Assembly: GCA_021801945.1 (NCBI GenBank)
Contig: JAKABE010000013.1
Span: 1-22,065 of the forward strand
Direction: 5' to 3'
Length of the DNA: 22,065 nucleotides
Origin: Acidobacteriota bacterium
Lineage (GTDB): Bacteria; Acidobacteriota; Terriglobia; Terriglobales; Acidobacteriaceae
The notes below the pieces were generated by a model. That model was not told where the DNA came from, did no database searches, and worked only from the letters and a program-made list of their open reading frames with translations. The first letter of the stretch is position 1; each line of letters starts with the position of its first letter. This document shows positions 12,585 to 19,630 of this stretch, in pieces. A program made the position numbers and the translations under genes.

Positions 12585-13805
12585 ATGGCCAAAAAGGCCT
12601 ATCGTGTTCGTGCATTTTCTTCCCGCAAGGTCTCCCACCCAATATTCAAACGCATCGAAAAGCACTGGCTCACGGTCAGGGCGAAGGACTTTCCAGCCGG
12701 CATCAGTACGTCAGTCAACGCCCGCGAACCCGTGGGACTGAATCGCCTCGTTTACCGCGACGTGCGCGAAAGCCTTGAAGGTACCGAGTCGAAACCTGGC
12801 AGCTTCGACCTGATGAACAAGGGCATCACAATCCTCGCTGTGAGTGCTCGCCTCGTCGATAAAGACGATGAGATATACGAGATCATCATCGATGACAATG
12901 ATGGCGGCATCGTGGACGGTGCACACACAGCAAAGATCATCGAACAGTGCAACGCCGAGAAGACCACACACCCTGATCAGTTCGTCGAAGTGTACGTCCG
13001 CACCGGCGTCGAGGACGATCTGGTCACTGATATAGCTCGTGGACTCAACACCGGAATGCAGGTAGCACCGAAGTCGATTTACAACATCGACGGCGTGTTC
13101 GAGTGGCTCAAGGCAGAGGTTGCAGGCAAGTCATATGGTGAAATGATCGCGTGGCGCGAATCCGACAGCACGGCCTACGACGTTCGCGACCTCATCAGCG
13201 TTCTGGAGATGTTCAATATCATTGACTTCCCTAACAACGTCAGCAAGCATCCGATCTCAGCCTACGAAAAATGGAGCATTCCGCTGAAGAAATTCGCAGA
13301 CGACTTCGAGGAGAATCGCAAGAAGCTGAAGAGCAGCAAGTACTATCGCCTTCGCCCGATTCTGCACGAAGCGCTGATGCTGTACGACCACATCCGCCAC
13401 GACTTCCGCGACATTCACAACGAATCTGGCGGCAGCGCGGGCAAGATGAACATTGTTGAAGAGGCAGCTGGCGAACGCTTGATGGAGTTTCCCTTCGCTC
13501 AGCTCACGCCGAGTAAGTACCGCCTGACGAAGGGTGCGTCATATCCCATGTTGGCAGCATTTCGTAACATGGTTGTGCTCGATGATTCGGGCAATGCGAC
13601 TTGGCGTGGCGGGTTCAAGAGCGTGCTTCGTCTGTGGCACGACGCCGGCTCAGAACTTGTAGAGGAAACTTACAACGCCACTAAGGAGATAGGCCGCACT
13701 CCCGACCACCTGGGAAAGAATCGCGGTCACTGGGACAACCTGCACATGAAGTTGCAGCTTCGCGTGCTTCGTGCCGAACTTGAAGCGCACAGGGGAAGGA
13801 AGTAA
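12585..13805 (+). CDS. AIPR-family abortive phage resistance protein
   Basis: This encodes 406 aa. The stretch SFDLMNKGITILAVSARLVD (73-92), IVDGAHTAKIIEQ (109-121) and ARGLNTGMQVAPKSI (151-165) follows the conserved order of AIPR proteins, in which a NxGIT motif precedes an (N/D)G-x-x-T motif and an asparagine-containing helix. AIPR proteins are named for abortive infection phage resistance; their biochemical activity is not settled. The D-G-x-H-T form also recalls the DGQHR motif of DndB-like proteins, a more distant option. AAGGAG lies eight bases ahead of ATG 12585, and a sigma70-type promoter lies upstream. A strong hairpin terminator follows the stop. Codon use seems less GC-biased at third positions than the neighbouring integrase, consistent with separate origin. 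Confidence 0.75.
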   Translation: MAKKAYRVRAFSSRKVSHPIFKRIEKHWLTVRAKDFPAGISTSVNAREPVGLNRLVYRDVRESLEGTESKPGSFDLMNKGITILAVSARLVDKDDEIYEIIIDDNDGGIVDGAHTAKIIEQCNAEKTTHPDQFVEVYVRTGVEDDLVTDIARGLNTGMQVAPKSIYNIDGVFEWLKAEVAGKSYGEMIAWRESDSTAYDVRDLISVLEMFNIIDFPNNVSKHPISAYEKWSIPLKKFADDFEENRKKLKSSKYYRLRPILHEALMLYDHIRHDFRDIHNESGGSAGKMNIVEEAAGERLMEFPFAQLTPSKYRLTKGASYPMLAAFRNMVVLDDSGNATWRGGFKSVLRLWHDAGSELVEETYNATKEIGRTPDHLGKNRGHWDNLHMKLQLRVLRAELEAHRGRK

Positions 13806-13813
13806 TCTCTCAT

Positions 13814-13840
13814 CGGGAAGGCCCTCAGCGGGCCTTCCCG
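13814..13840 (+). terminator. Intrinsic terminator after the AIPR gene
   Basis: CGGGAAGGCCC pairs with GGGCCTTCCCG around TCAGC, an 11-bp perfect stem starting 8 bases after the stop codon. CGCTCTTCTCC follows in place of a clean T-run. It is the strongest terminator-like structure in the window. Confidence 0.75.
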
Positions 13841-13939
13841 CGCTCTTCTCCATGTTTAGGTTCGCGGCCTCCAACCTGAGGTCGGCGAGGCTTGGTAGGA
13901 TCGCCCAGTCTGACATTACTCAGAAGTAAACAAATCTAT

Positions 13940-13967
13940 CACGCATGACAAAGGACATTATCATGCG
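13940..13967. repeat. 28-bp palindromic site B (candidate recombination core)
   Basis: The arms CATGACAA and TTATCATG flank AGGACA, with CACG before and CG after. Aligned with site A it matches 21 of 28 positions, and where the arms differ, both arms change so that base pairing is kept. An ATG at 13963 inside the right arm opens a 31-codon arginine-rich frame ending at 14058, much as site A holds the AbiJ start, but that frame has no recognisable product. Confidence 0.55.
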
Positions 13968-14071
13968 CGGTCAGGGCCGACGCCGGCGGGCATCGGCTCC
14001 GACAACCCGCCCACAACGGCGTGGGCCCTCGCGCCGCCGGAAATGCGCCGACTCTTAGCGCCGGCGTTCAC

Positions 14072-14365
14072 CTACAGTTTGCCTTCTACCTTGACCTGCC
14101 AAGGACCTGAGAACTTGATCCGGATCCGCGCCACATGCCACATCGCGAAGAGGCCCACGCAGCGCCAATAGCTCAAATGGCCTTCGGCGAAGAGGGCGCG
14201 GAGGGCCGAGGCCGAGCCTCCGCCGAATACGGCGCTTGCCAGCCACGCTAGCGGCCACGCCAGGACGAGAGCGGTGCTCACGTTAGTGAGCAGGATCATA
14301 GCAAGCGCGCCCACGGCGGGCCAGCCGTTCAGGGTGGCGTTGTCTGTCTTTCGAAGTAAAGTCAT
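14072..14365 (-). CDS. Small membrane protein
   Basis: This encodes 97 aa. Residues 15-47 (PAVGALAMILLTNVSTALVL and on to WLASAVFGGG) form one long or two short membrane segments, with a weaker hydrophobic stretch near 66-78 (YWRCVGLFAMWHVA). The C-terminus is basic and strand-like (RIRIKFSGPWQVKVEG). ATG 14365 follows AAGGAAA by six bases. It is the last gene of a leftward set with the zinc-motif protein (55 bases upstream) and the prim-pol-like protein. I do not recognise the family. Its topology cannot be settled from sequence alone. Confidence 0.65.
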   Translation of the reverse strand: MTLLRKTDNATLNGWPAVGALAMILLTNVSTALVLAWPLAWLASAVFGGGSASALRALFAEGHLSYWRCVGLFAMWHVARIRIKFSGPWQVKVEGKL

Positions 14366-14420
14366 TGAAGTTTCCTTTCTTAAAAGCGCTCGTCGCGCCG
14401 GTTGGGCCATCTCGGGCTGG

Positions 14421-14918
14421 CTATTTGCCGTCGGTCAGGGTGCTGGTTAGCGTTGTCTTTCTCTGGTCTGCGGCAAGCAACGCCTGGTACTGGGACTCGT
14501 CGAGCGTGAGGCTGATGGCGCCACGGCCGTTCCCTATGGCATTGAACAAGTTGAACTTGGCGAGGCTCCCACCGCCGATAAAGCCTCTCCCCCGCCGCGC
14601 AAGCACATACAGGCTGTCGGCATGCGCGAAGCACAGCCGGGCGGGCAGCATCTCGCCTGCATCGGCATCCCAGAAGCCACAGCGCCACCGCCGCTCGATA
14701 AAGCGAAAGTCCATCCGGACGTGGTGGGCTCCGGCGGGCGGACAATGCGCGCAATAGCACTGCCCTCGGGCGGTTTTCGGCGGAAGAGGTGACTTACAGA
14801 AGCTGCAGATGCGGCCGTTCAGCGTGTCTTGTTCCTCGTTGCTCAAGAATCGATCCGTTTTTTCGAACTGGGCGCTGGTCCTGGCCAGGTACATTTGGAC
14901 AACTGTTTCGTTTTCCAA
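14421..14918 (-). CDS. Zinc-motif protein, unknown function
   Basis: This encodes 165 aa. Residues 38-59 carry two cysteine pairs (CSFC and CAHC, with C54 and a nearby histidine cluster GAHH), probably a zinc-binding knob. A strand-rich region follows (HVRMDFRFIERRWRCGFWDA) and then a helical C-terminus with a TLDESQYQALLAADQ segment. The start is a TTG at 14918, set by a strong AGGAGG eight bases upstream; the next ATG is eight codons in. The position between the membrane protein and the prim-pol-like gene suggests one leftward transcript. No family is recognised. A plasmid maintenance or single-strand DNA role is only a guess. Confidence 0.7.
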   Translation of the reverse strand: MENETVVQMYLARTSAQFEKTDRFLSNEEQDTLNGRICSFCKSPLPPKTARGQCYCAHCPPAGAHHVRMDFRFIERRWRCGFWDADAGEMLPARLCFAHADSLYVLARRGRGFIGGGSLAKFNLFNAIGNGRGAISLTLDESQYQALLAADQRKTTLTSTLTDGK

Positions 14919-15015
14919 AAATGATCCTCCTTTGTAGCCCGCTACGCCACGCGACGGAGACGTGGCGGGCCGATTGGTGTGGTTGAAGGTGAGTGCGGAT
15001 CAAAACCTGGAATCG

Positions 15016-15750
15016 CTACCGGCGGCGGGAAATGCGGTACCCTCCGCGCTGGCCGCAGACCGGATGCCCCCGGCGCGGAGCCTTATCGGGCCGCGGGAAA
15101 TATACGGTGGAGCGGCAGGGGGCCGGGCGGGGAGAAGGCTTTGGCGCGGGCATCGCGCGTCCAGGAGGACTGTCCGGGGACTCCGATGCGAGCAGCTCGC
15201 GCAGGGCGTACGGGAGCGCTTCGATCTCGGGGGCGGCGCCTAGATTGGTCCAGATTGCGCCTCCGGTCGGGGGCACGTCGAAACCTGCTCCCTCGCCGAG
15301 AAGGCTCACGCCCCGCGCCAGTTTCCGCGCCTTGGCGATCCGCTTTATTCCCGCTGGCTGCCGGAAGAAGGCGAATACCACGTCTCCGCGACGCCCCTGG
15401 AGCGTGAGGCATTCGTCGAGGTCAGGAACGAGAGCGGCAAACGATGTCCTGCCCACCGCTCCATCGAGGACCAGAACGCACAGACCGGAAAGGCCCAGGG
15501 CGAGGCGGTACCCCCACAACGGCTGCGCGGCGGCCGACAACTCTTTGAGCAGCGAAATGTCATCGGTTGCCTCGGCGATCAACCGGTCGGGGTCCCCGGC
15601 GAGCTTAGCGGCCAGGCTCACGGGGAAAAGTTTCAGGCCCATGTGCGCCAGCTCGCGCACCTCGTCGGACAGGTCCTGATTGTAGTGGCGGGAATTGAAG
15701 GCTGCGGAAAACGAGCCTGAAGATCGAGAAAGGAACTGTTGAAGGTCCAT
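15016..15750 (-). CDS. Degenerate prim-pol-like protein
   Basis: This encodes 244 aa. Residues 70-185 resemble the bifunctional DNA primase/polymerase N-terminal (prim-pol) domain: LWGYRLALGLSGLCVLVLDGAVGRTSFAAL, then GRRGDVVFAFFRQP and GVSLLGEGAGFDVPPTGG. In active enzymes the first strand carries a D-x-D metal motif and the second a histidine in a GxxH pattern. Here only D96 (LDGAVG) remains and the histidine is missing, so catalysis is doubtful. No helicase domain follows; the C-terminal 60 residues are Pro/Arg-rich and likely disordered. ATG 15750 lies after GGAGA; an upstream extension has no signal. It is first in a leftward group of three genes. Confidence 0.65.
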   Translation of the reverse strand: MDLQQFLSRSSGSFSAAFNSRHYNQDLSDEVRELAHMGLKLFPVSLAAKLAGDPDRLIAEATDDISLLKELSAAAQPLWGYRLALGLSGLCVLVLDGAVGRTSFAALVPDLDECLTLQGRRGDVVFAFFRQPAGIKRIAKARKLARGVSLLGEGAGFDVPPTGGAIWTNLGAAPEIEALPYALRELLASESPDSPPGRAMPAPKPSPRPAPCRSTVYFPRPDKAPRRGHPVCGQRGGYRISRRR

Positions 15751-15927
15751 GTTGGTCTCCTGTTGGTCCGAAAAACAAAACGGCCCGCCGCTCCGAGGCC
15801 ATAAAGGCAACGAGCGCGGGCGGGCCGCGGGTTAGTTGTGGTGTGGTTGGTTGGGAGAAAACGTAAACGTAGTTCATCCGATTCGAGCTGAGTGAACTCA
15901 AATCAGATACACTTCTGCGCCCGGGCT

Positions 15928-15946
15928 GGGGTGGCGAAGCCACCCC
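15928..15946. terminator. GC-rich hairpin downstream of resolvase
   Basis: GGGGTGGC and GCCACCCC pair around GAA, followed on the + strand by CCTTT. It lies about 110 bases after the leftward resolvase stop and upstream of the prim-pol-like operon. The T-side suits rightward transcripts better. Confidence 0.5.
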
Positions 15947-15954
15947 CTTTGGCT

Positions 15955-16032
15955 TTGCGGAAAAACTGGTGGGGCAGCTTTACCTCAGATGCGCTAAAGA
16001 AACTGCCTTGCGGAAAAAGTGGTGGGCACAGC
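15955..16032 (+). repeat. Two-copy direct repeat near resolvase
   Basis: TTGCGGAAAAACTGGTGGGG (15955) and TTGCGGAAAAAGTGGTGGGC (16008) are near-identical and start 53 bases apart, each followed by a CAGC. They lie just beyond the 3' end of the resolvase gene. They might be resolvase subsites, iteron-like elements or a remnant of a duplicated segment. Confidence 0.6.
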
Positions 16033-16053
16033 AATCGAGCAAAGGCCCTGTGT

Positions 16054-16638
16054 TTACGCATGTTTTTCCGCGTTCGATCGGCAGGGAATTCGCAAGTAGG
16101 AATACACTGTTTCCCGGCGAACCCCAAATTGCCGCGCCAAATCTGTTTTTCGCTCTCCGGCAGCAACTCGCTCTTGAAGCTCGACGATCTGAGACTCGCT
16201 CAAAGTCCGGCGGCGCCCCTTATAGCGGCCAGCCGCCTTGGCCAGCGCTATACCCTCTCTCTGGCGCTCGAGTATAAGAGCGCGTTCGAATTCGGCCACC
16301 GCGCCCAAAAGCGATAAGAGAAGGATTGCCGTCGCGGAATCCTTGCCAACAAAGCGCAGATTTTCTTTCACGAATTCCACGACGATGCCGCGGGCGGTCA
16401 AATCGTCCACCATGCCCCGAAGGGCCACCATATTGCGGGCGAGCCGGTCCATACTGTGGACGACAAGGGTGTCTCCTTCACGGCAGTATTCGAGGGCGGC
16501 TTGCAGCTGTGGCCGGTGGGCGTCTTTGCCGCTTGCTTTGTCTTCGTAACATTTGTCGAGGGGTATTCCATCAAGCTGCCTGGCGGTATTTTGGTCTAAC
16601 GTGGACACACGTTTGTAACCGATTCTCTGGCCGGTCAT
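16054..16638 (-). CDS. tnpR: Serine resolvase, Tn21/Tn3 type (TnpR-like)
   Basis: This encodes 194 aa. The start MTGQRIGYKRVSTLDQN matches Tn21-family resolvases, with catalytic S12. VVHSMDRLARN (59-69) supplies the conserved arginines. The long E helix is ILLLSLLGAVAEFERALILERQREGIALAKAAG, and the C-terminal helix-turn-helix (KTDLARQFGVRRETVYSYLR) is complete. Resolvases recombine two res sites to break down plasmid multimers or transposon cointegrates. No tnpA of the Tn3 family is present, so on this plasmid it may work as a multimer-resolution enzyme or be a transposon leftover. ATG 16638 is chosen since the AAAGG signal lies 8 bases before it; ATG 16644 is two codons upstream. Confidence 0.92.
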   Translation of the reverse strand: MTGQRIGYKRVSTLDQNTARQLDGIPLDKCYEDKASGKDAHRPQLQAALEYCREGDTLVVHSMDRLARNMVALRGMVDDLTARGIVVEFVKENLRFVGKDSATAILLLSLLGAVAEFERALILERQREGIALAKAAGRYKGRRRTLSESQIVELQERVAAGERKTDLARQFGVRRETVYSYLRIPCRSNAEKHA

Positions 16639-16792
16639 ATGCATTTCCTTTGGTTGTTAGATTGAACTTAAAGAACTGCTGCGATTGGTGTTAGGGAAAG
16701 GAAAAAGGACTTAATACGCACGCGATTTGCCGCGATACTGTGCGGCTCGAGGGTGTGAGGGTCTGGTACACCCGAAAGCAACGTTCAAAACT

Positions 16793-18325
16793 CTACTTGT
16801 GACTTTCGTCCATCATCTGATGGATCTCTTCATGACAGTTCGGACACACCACCATAAATTCATCGGCTTTGTCCTTCGGGAGTCTCCCATAGTGCAGCTC
16901 CAGACGATCATCTGGATTCGCGGCGCCACAGCGATGGCAGTGGTGCCCTTCTTGTGCGACGAGTTTTTCTCGGACGCCTTGAAGGTTGTCGCATCTCCTT
17001 ATCTGCACCAGCATCCTGTCGTCGCGTTTGATCGGCCGCTTGTAGGAGTTCCGCTGCTTGCGGACGGTCGCAGTGGAATTGTAAAGACGGGCGTTGCCGA
17101 GCTTCTCATGATCGCCGTACAGCAACTTGGCACGAATCATGTCGAACTCGAGGCGCCTGCCTTGCCGGTAAATAGCCTTGGCTTTTCGGTTCTGCTGCTC
17201 GGCGAAAGCATTGGTTTTTCTCGCATTGGGATAGAAGTATGCCAGGATCTCGAATTTCCAGTTTTTGGTGCAGGTCAGCACCTTTCTGAACGCTTGGCGC
17301 ATCCGCGGTGAGTTGTTTACCTTTGCCCGCCACTCTTCGAGCTTAGCTGCCGCCTCATCCCGAGTCTTACAATCGTAGATTTTGAAAAGCTCCTCCTTCA
17401 ACCAGTACGCCTTTTGCAATTCGGGTTCATTCTTTAGCCAGGCGTCTCTCATAAGCGTTCTTGTCATGCTGCCCAGCTTATGCGCGCGCACCTGGATCAG
17501 CGCCCGGTCGCGCCGCCCTGTATGAGCGGTTGTCTTCTGGGCCTTCTTCCCTTTTTCAGACTTATCTTCTTTATTTTTTTGGACTTTCTCTTCTGCGAGC
17601 CTGTTGCACCAATCATCAAGCGATTTCTTGGCCTTATCCACGACGTGGAATTTGTCGATGACGACCAGAACACCCGGGAAGTAGTCATACATGGCATTCC
17701 GATACCGCTTGGTCATGTCCATGGTCACTCCCTTCGGAATTGGTTTCCTGGGAAAGTTTGAGAGCCACCTGGAAACTGTCACTCCCCTGGTGTTTGTCAG
17801 AAGATCGACGCTTCGCTTTCGATCTAAATCGCTGAGAACACAGTATTCTTTCTTCCCCAGATGCGTTTCGTCTATGGCGAGCCATTGAGGCAAATAGGGG
17901 GGGTGTTCGGCTCGTAATCTGGCGATATGCTTCTTTGCAACGGACCTCACCGTCTGATCGTCGCACCCCACTTTCCGCCCGATTTCTCTGAAGGTATCCT
18001 TCATGCTTTCTTCGGCGATGTATTCAAGGCACCTGGTTGTCAATCTGTGTTTTTGAGCCAACCCCTCCGGGCGGTGCGGAAAAACGGAGTTGCAATTCTT
18101 ACATCGATAACGAGTGACTTGCATCTCGACGAAGACGCGGAAATTACCTGATGGGACATCGAAGAAACCGAGCGGCCGCTCGTCATGATAATGAGGTTTA
18201 CCAGCGTGGCAAGTCGGGCATTTAGTCGGCTTCTCGACGACTCTGGCTTTTAAGACATAAATCTTCTTGCTCGCAAACGTTTGCTTCCCGCTCGTCACTA
18301 CGCCATCTATTCCTAATACGTCCAT
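16793..18325 (-). CDS. ISL3-family transposase with HNH-like C-terminal tail
   Basis: This encodes 510 aa from ATG 18325. An N-terminal zinc finger (C36, C39, C75, C78) and helix-turn-helix region (FREIGRKVGCDDQTV) precede a DDE catalytic domain: D152 in LAIDETHLG, D224 in VVIDKFHVVD, and E376 in TNAFAEQQNRK, the pattern of ISL3 transposases. A lysine-rich insert lies at 245-275. After the DDE domain, residues 460-505 form an HNH-like zinc unit (HHCHRCGAAN, LELHYG, CPNCHEEIH), which is not part of ordinary ISL3 transposases. The frame stays open to 18604 but its first part is antisense to the DUF3883 gene's end. No Shine-Dalgarno is obvious and I could not define terminal inverted repeats. 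Confidence 0.85.
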   Translation of the reverse strand: MDVLGIDGVVTSGKQTFASKKIYVLKARVVEKPTKCPTCHAGKPHYHDERPLGFFDVPSGNFRVFVEMQVTRYRCKNCNSVFPHRPEGLAQKHRLTTRCLEYIAEESMKDTFREIGRKVGCDDQTVRSVAKKHIARLRAEHPPYLPQWLAIDETHLGKKEYCVLSDLDRKRSVDLLTNTRGVTVSRWLSNFPRKPIPKGVTMDMTKRYRNAMYDYFPGVLVVIDKFHVVDKAKKSLDDWCNRLAEEKVQKNKEDKSEKGKKAQKTTAHTGRRDRALIQVRAHKLGSMTRTLMRDAWLKNEPELQKAYWLKEELFKIYDCKTRDEAAAKLEEWRAKVNNSPRMRQAFRKVLTCTKNWKFEILAYFYPNARKTNAFAEQQNRKAKAIYRQGRRLEFDMIRAKLLYGDHEKLGNARLYNSTATVRKQRNSYKRPIKRDDRMLVQIRRCDNLQGVREKLVAQEGHHCHRCGAANPDDRLELHYGRLPKDKADEFMVVCPNCHEEIHQMMDESHK

Positions 18326-18489
18326 CACGCCAAATATCGGCACAAACAGCTTTTGGTTTAAGCTTCGCAAAGACACCACCACTAGTTCGGAATGGCCTTT
18401 GATTAAAAGTTTCGTCAGGATGCGAATTCCCAAAAATTCCGAAAAGCCAAAGATGTAAAAACAACCGCCCTCCCCGACTTTCTGGGCAG

Positions 18490-19320
18490 TCACAATGATG
18501 CCTTCCACAGCTCCGGCCGTAAGTGCAGCACGCCATCCAGGGGTGGGGCCAGGGCGAAGATCCGGGGCGAAGTGGCGAAGAGATGGACGCGGTAGATTCG
18601 CCAATCCTCCGGGCGCAGCTTCGACACTTCGATTTCATTGCGTGAAAGAAAGAACGGCGTCCGCGCCGAACCATTCGTAGTCTTCACCTCGATCAGGCGC
18701 TCGCCGCCGGCGGGAGTGAACGACAGCACATCGTATCCGGCTCCGTCTCCCTCCTCGTCGGCGATCCAGCGGACTTTCCGCGAGAGATTCTGACGGCCCT
18801 GGCCGGCGAGCTGCCGGCGCTCGAGTTCCAGCACGAATTCCTCTCCGGCCCTCCCCAGCGCGCGATTGCGACGGTCACGCTCCGTCGGGTCATATTTTGC
18901 GATCAGGCGGCGCATAGCCGCCGGGATCTGCTCCCGTGGCTCTTTGGCTGGCGGCGGCTTGACGAATACGCTGTCCGCCTCCGGAAGCTGACACGAAGCG
19001 ACGGGTATATCGAGCGCGGCCGGGTTGCCGGCCAGGTAACGTGAAATCGCTTCGGCGATGGACGCCTGGTAGTGCCGCGCCGGCTTATAGCCGGGGATCC
19101 ATCGTGTGCCGAGTTTCTCGAGCACGGCCGAAATGTTCTGGTATTTGAACTCCACCGATCCGCGTTCGCGCTGAATTTTTTCTCTCAACTCTGCGTTGTG
19201 CCTGGCCTTGACGTAGGGCCTGCCAGCCAGCTCGTCGGCGAACATCGCGAAATAGTCCGCAACGATCAGGTCCAGCTCACCGTCGGTCCAATCAGTCCCG
19301 TACCTGGCTTCTTCGCTCAT
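18490..19320 (-). CDS. DUF3883-type nuclease-like protein
   Basis: This encodes 276 aa. The C-terminal domain (about 155-260) matches DUF3883: NRALGRAGEEFVLELERRQL, then GYDVLSFTPAGGERLIEVKT and FFLSRNEIEVS. The D in GYDV and the E-V-K triad in IEVKT are the core of a PD-(D/E)XK fold, so it may be a DNA nuclease; DUF3883 domains often sit in restriction and defence proteins. Residues 15-125 are a helical region (DGELDLIVADYFAMFADELA, FKYQNISAVLEKLG) that I recognise only as commonly preceding such domains. ATG 19320 is preferred to a GTG six codons earlier. It is the third gene of a leftward operon after recD2 and a coiled-coil protein (36 bases). Confidence 0.82.
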   Translation of the reverse strand: MSEEARYGTDWTDGELDLIVADYFAMFADELAGRPYVKARHNAELREKIQRERGSVEFKYQNISAVLEKLGTRWIPGYKPARHYQASIAEAISRYLAGNPAALDIPVASCQLPEADSVFVKPPPAKEPREQIPAAMRRLIAKYDPTERDRRNRALGRAGEEFVLELERRQLAGQGRQNLSRKVRWIADEEGDGAGYDVLSFTPAGGERLIEVKTTNGSARTPFFLSRNEIEVSKLRPEDWRIYRVHLFATSPRIFALAPPLDGVLHLRPELWKASL

Positions 19321-19356
19321 TGTTTTGGTGGCGCCCACCAGGATATAGCACCGGCC

Positions 19357-19605
19357 TTACGAGCCAGCGCTCTGTTCTTTCCCGTCCGCGCCGCCACCCG
19401 CATTGCGGCTTTCGCTCTCTTCTTCGGGCCAGAGCGGTGGCTGAATGGCCCGCATGCGTTCGTGTTTCAGGTCGGCCACGATCCTGGACCAGTACAAGAT
19501 GCTGCGCTCGGTCCGCGCCAGCTGCCGCCGGGCCTCCTTGAGCTTTCGCTCGGCGTGGCGCAGTCGCCTGCGTTTGATGGGGTCGGGCTTTCGATCCGTG
19601 GGCAT
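19357..19605 (-). CDS. Small basic coiled-coil protein
   Basis: This encodes 82 aa. Residues 8-50 are a charged helix with heptad-like spacing (RRRLRHAERKLKEARRQLAR, then YWSRIVADLKHERM), likely a coiled coil. The last 25 residues are acidic, Gly/Ser-rich and probably unstructured. The ATG at 19605 is 25 bases after the recD2 stop and the gene ends 36 bases before the DUF3883 start, so all three share a transcript. I know no family for it. It may be an adaptor or DNA-contacting partner in the helicase-nuclease operon, which is inference from position. Confidence 0.7.
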   Translation of the reverse strand: MPTDRKPDPIKRRRLRHAERKLKEARRQLARTERSILYWSRIVADLKHERMRAIQPPLWPEEESESRNAGGGADGKEQSAGS

Positions 19606-19630
19606 GCGTGGATTCGACGGTCTTCTCGTT

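Noticed and set aside
11543..12778. A 411-codon rightward frame overlapping the integrase
   Set aside because: Arg/Pro/Gly-rich low-complexity translation typical of a shifted frame in GC-rich DNA. The integrase frame carries the catalytic residues.
13650..13916. An 88-codon leftward frame across the AIPR end
   Set aside because: It crosses the terminator hairpin and is antisense to the conserved end of AIPR.
16727..17311. A 194-codon rightward frame opposite the transposase
   Set aside because: Shadow of the transposase; no start signal and no motif.
18326..18604. N-terminal extension of the transposase by 93 residues
   Set aside because: The first part is antisense to the DUF3883 gene end and the remainder has no family similarity. 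ATG 18325 gives a normal ISL3 start.
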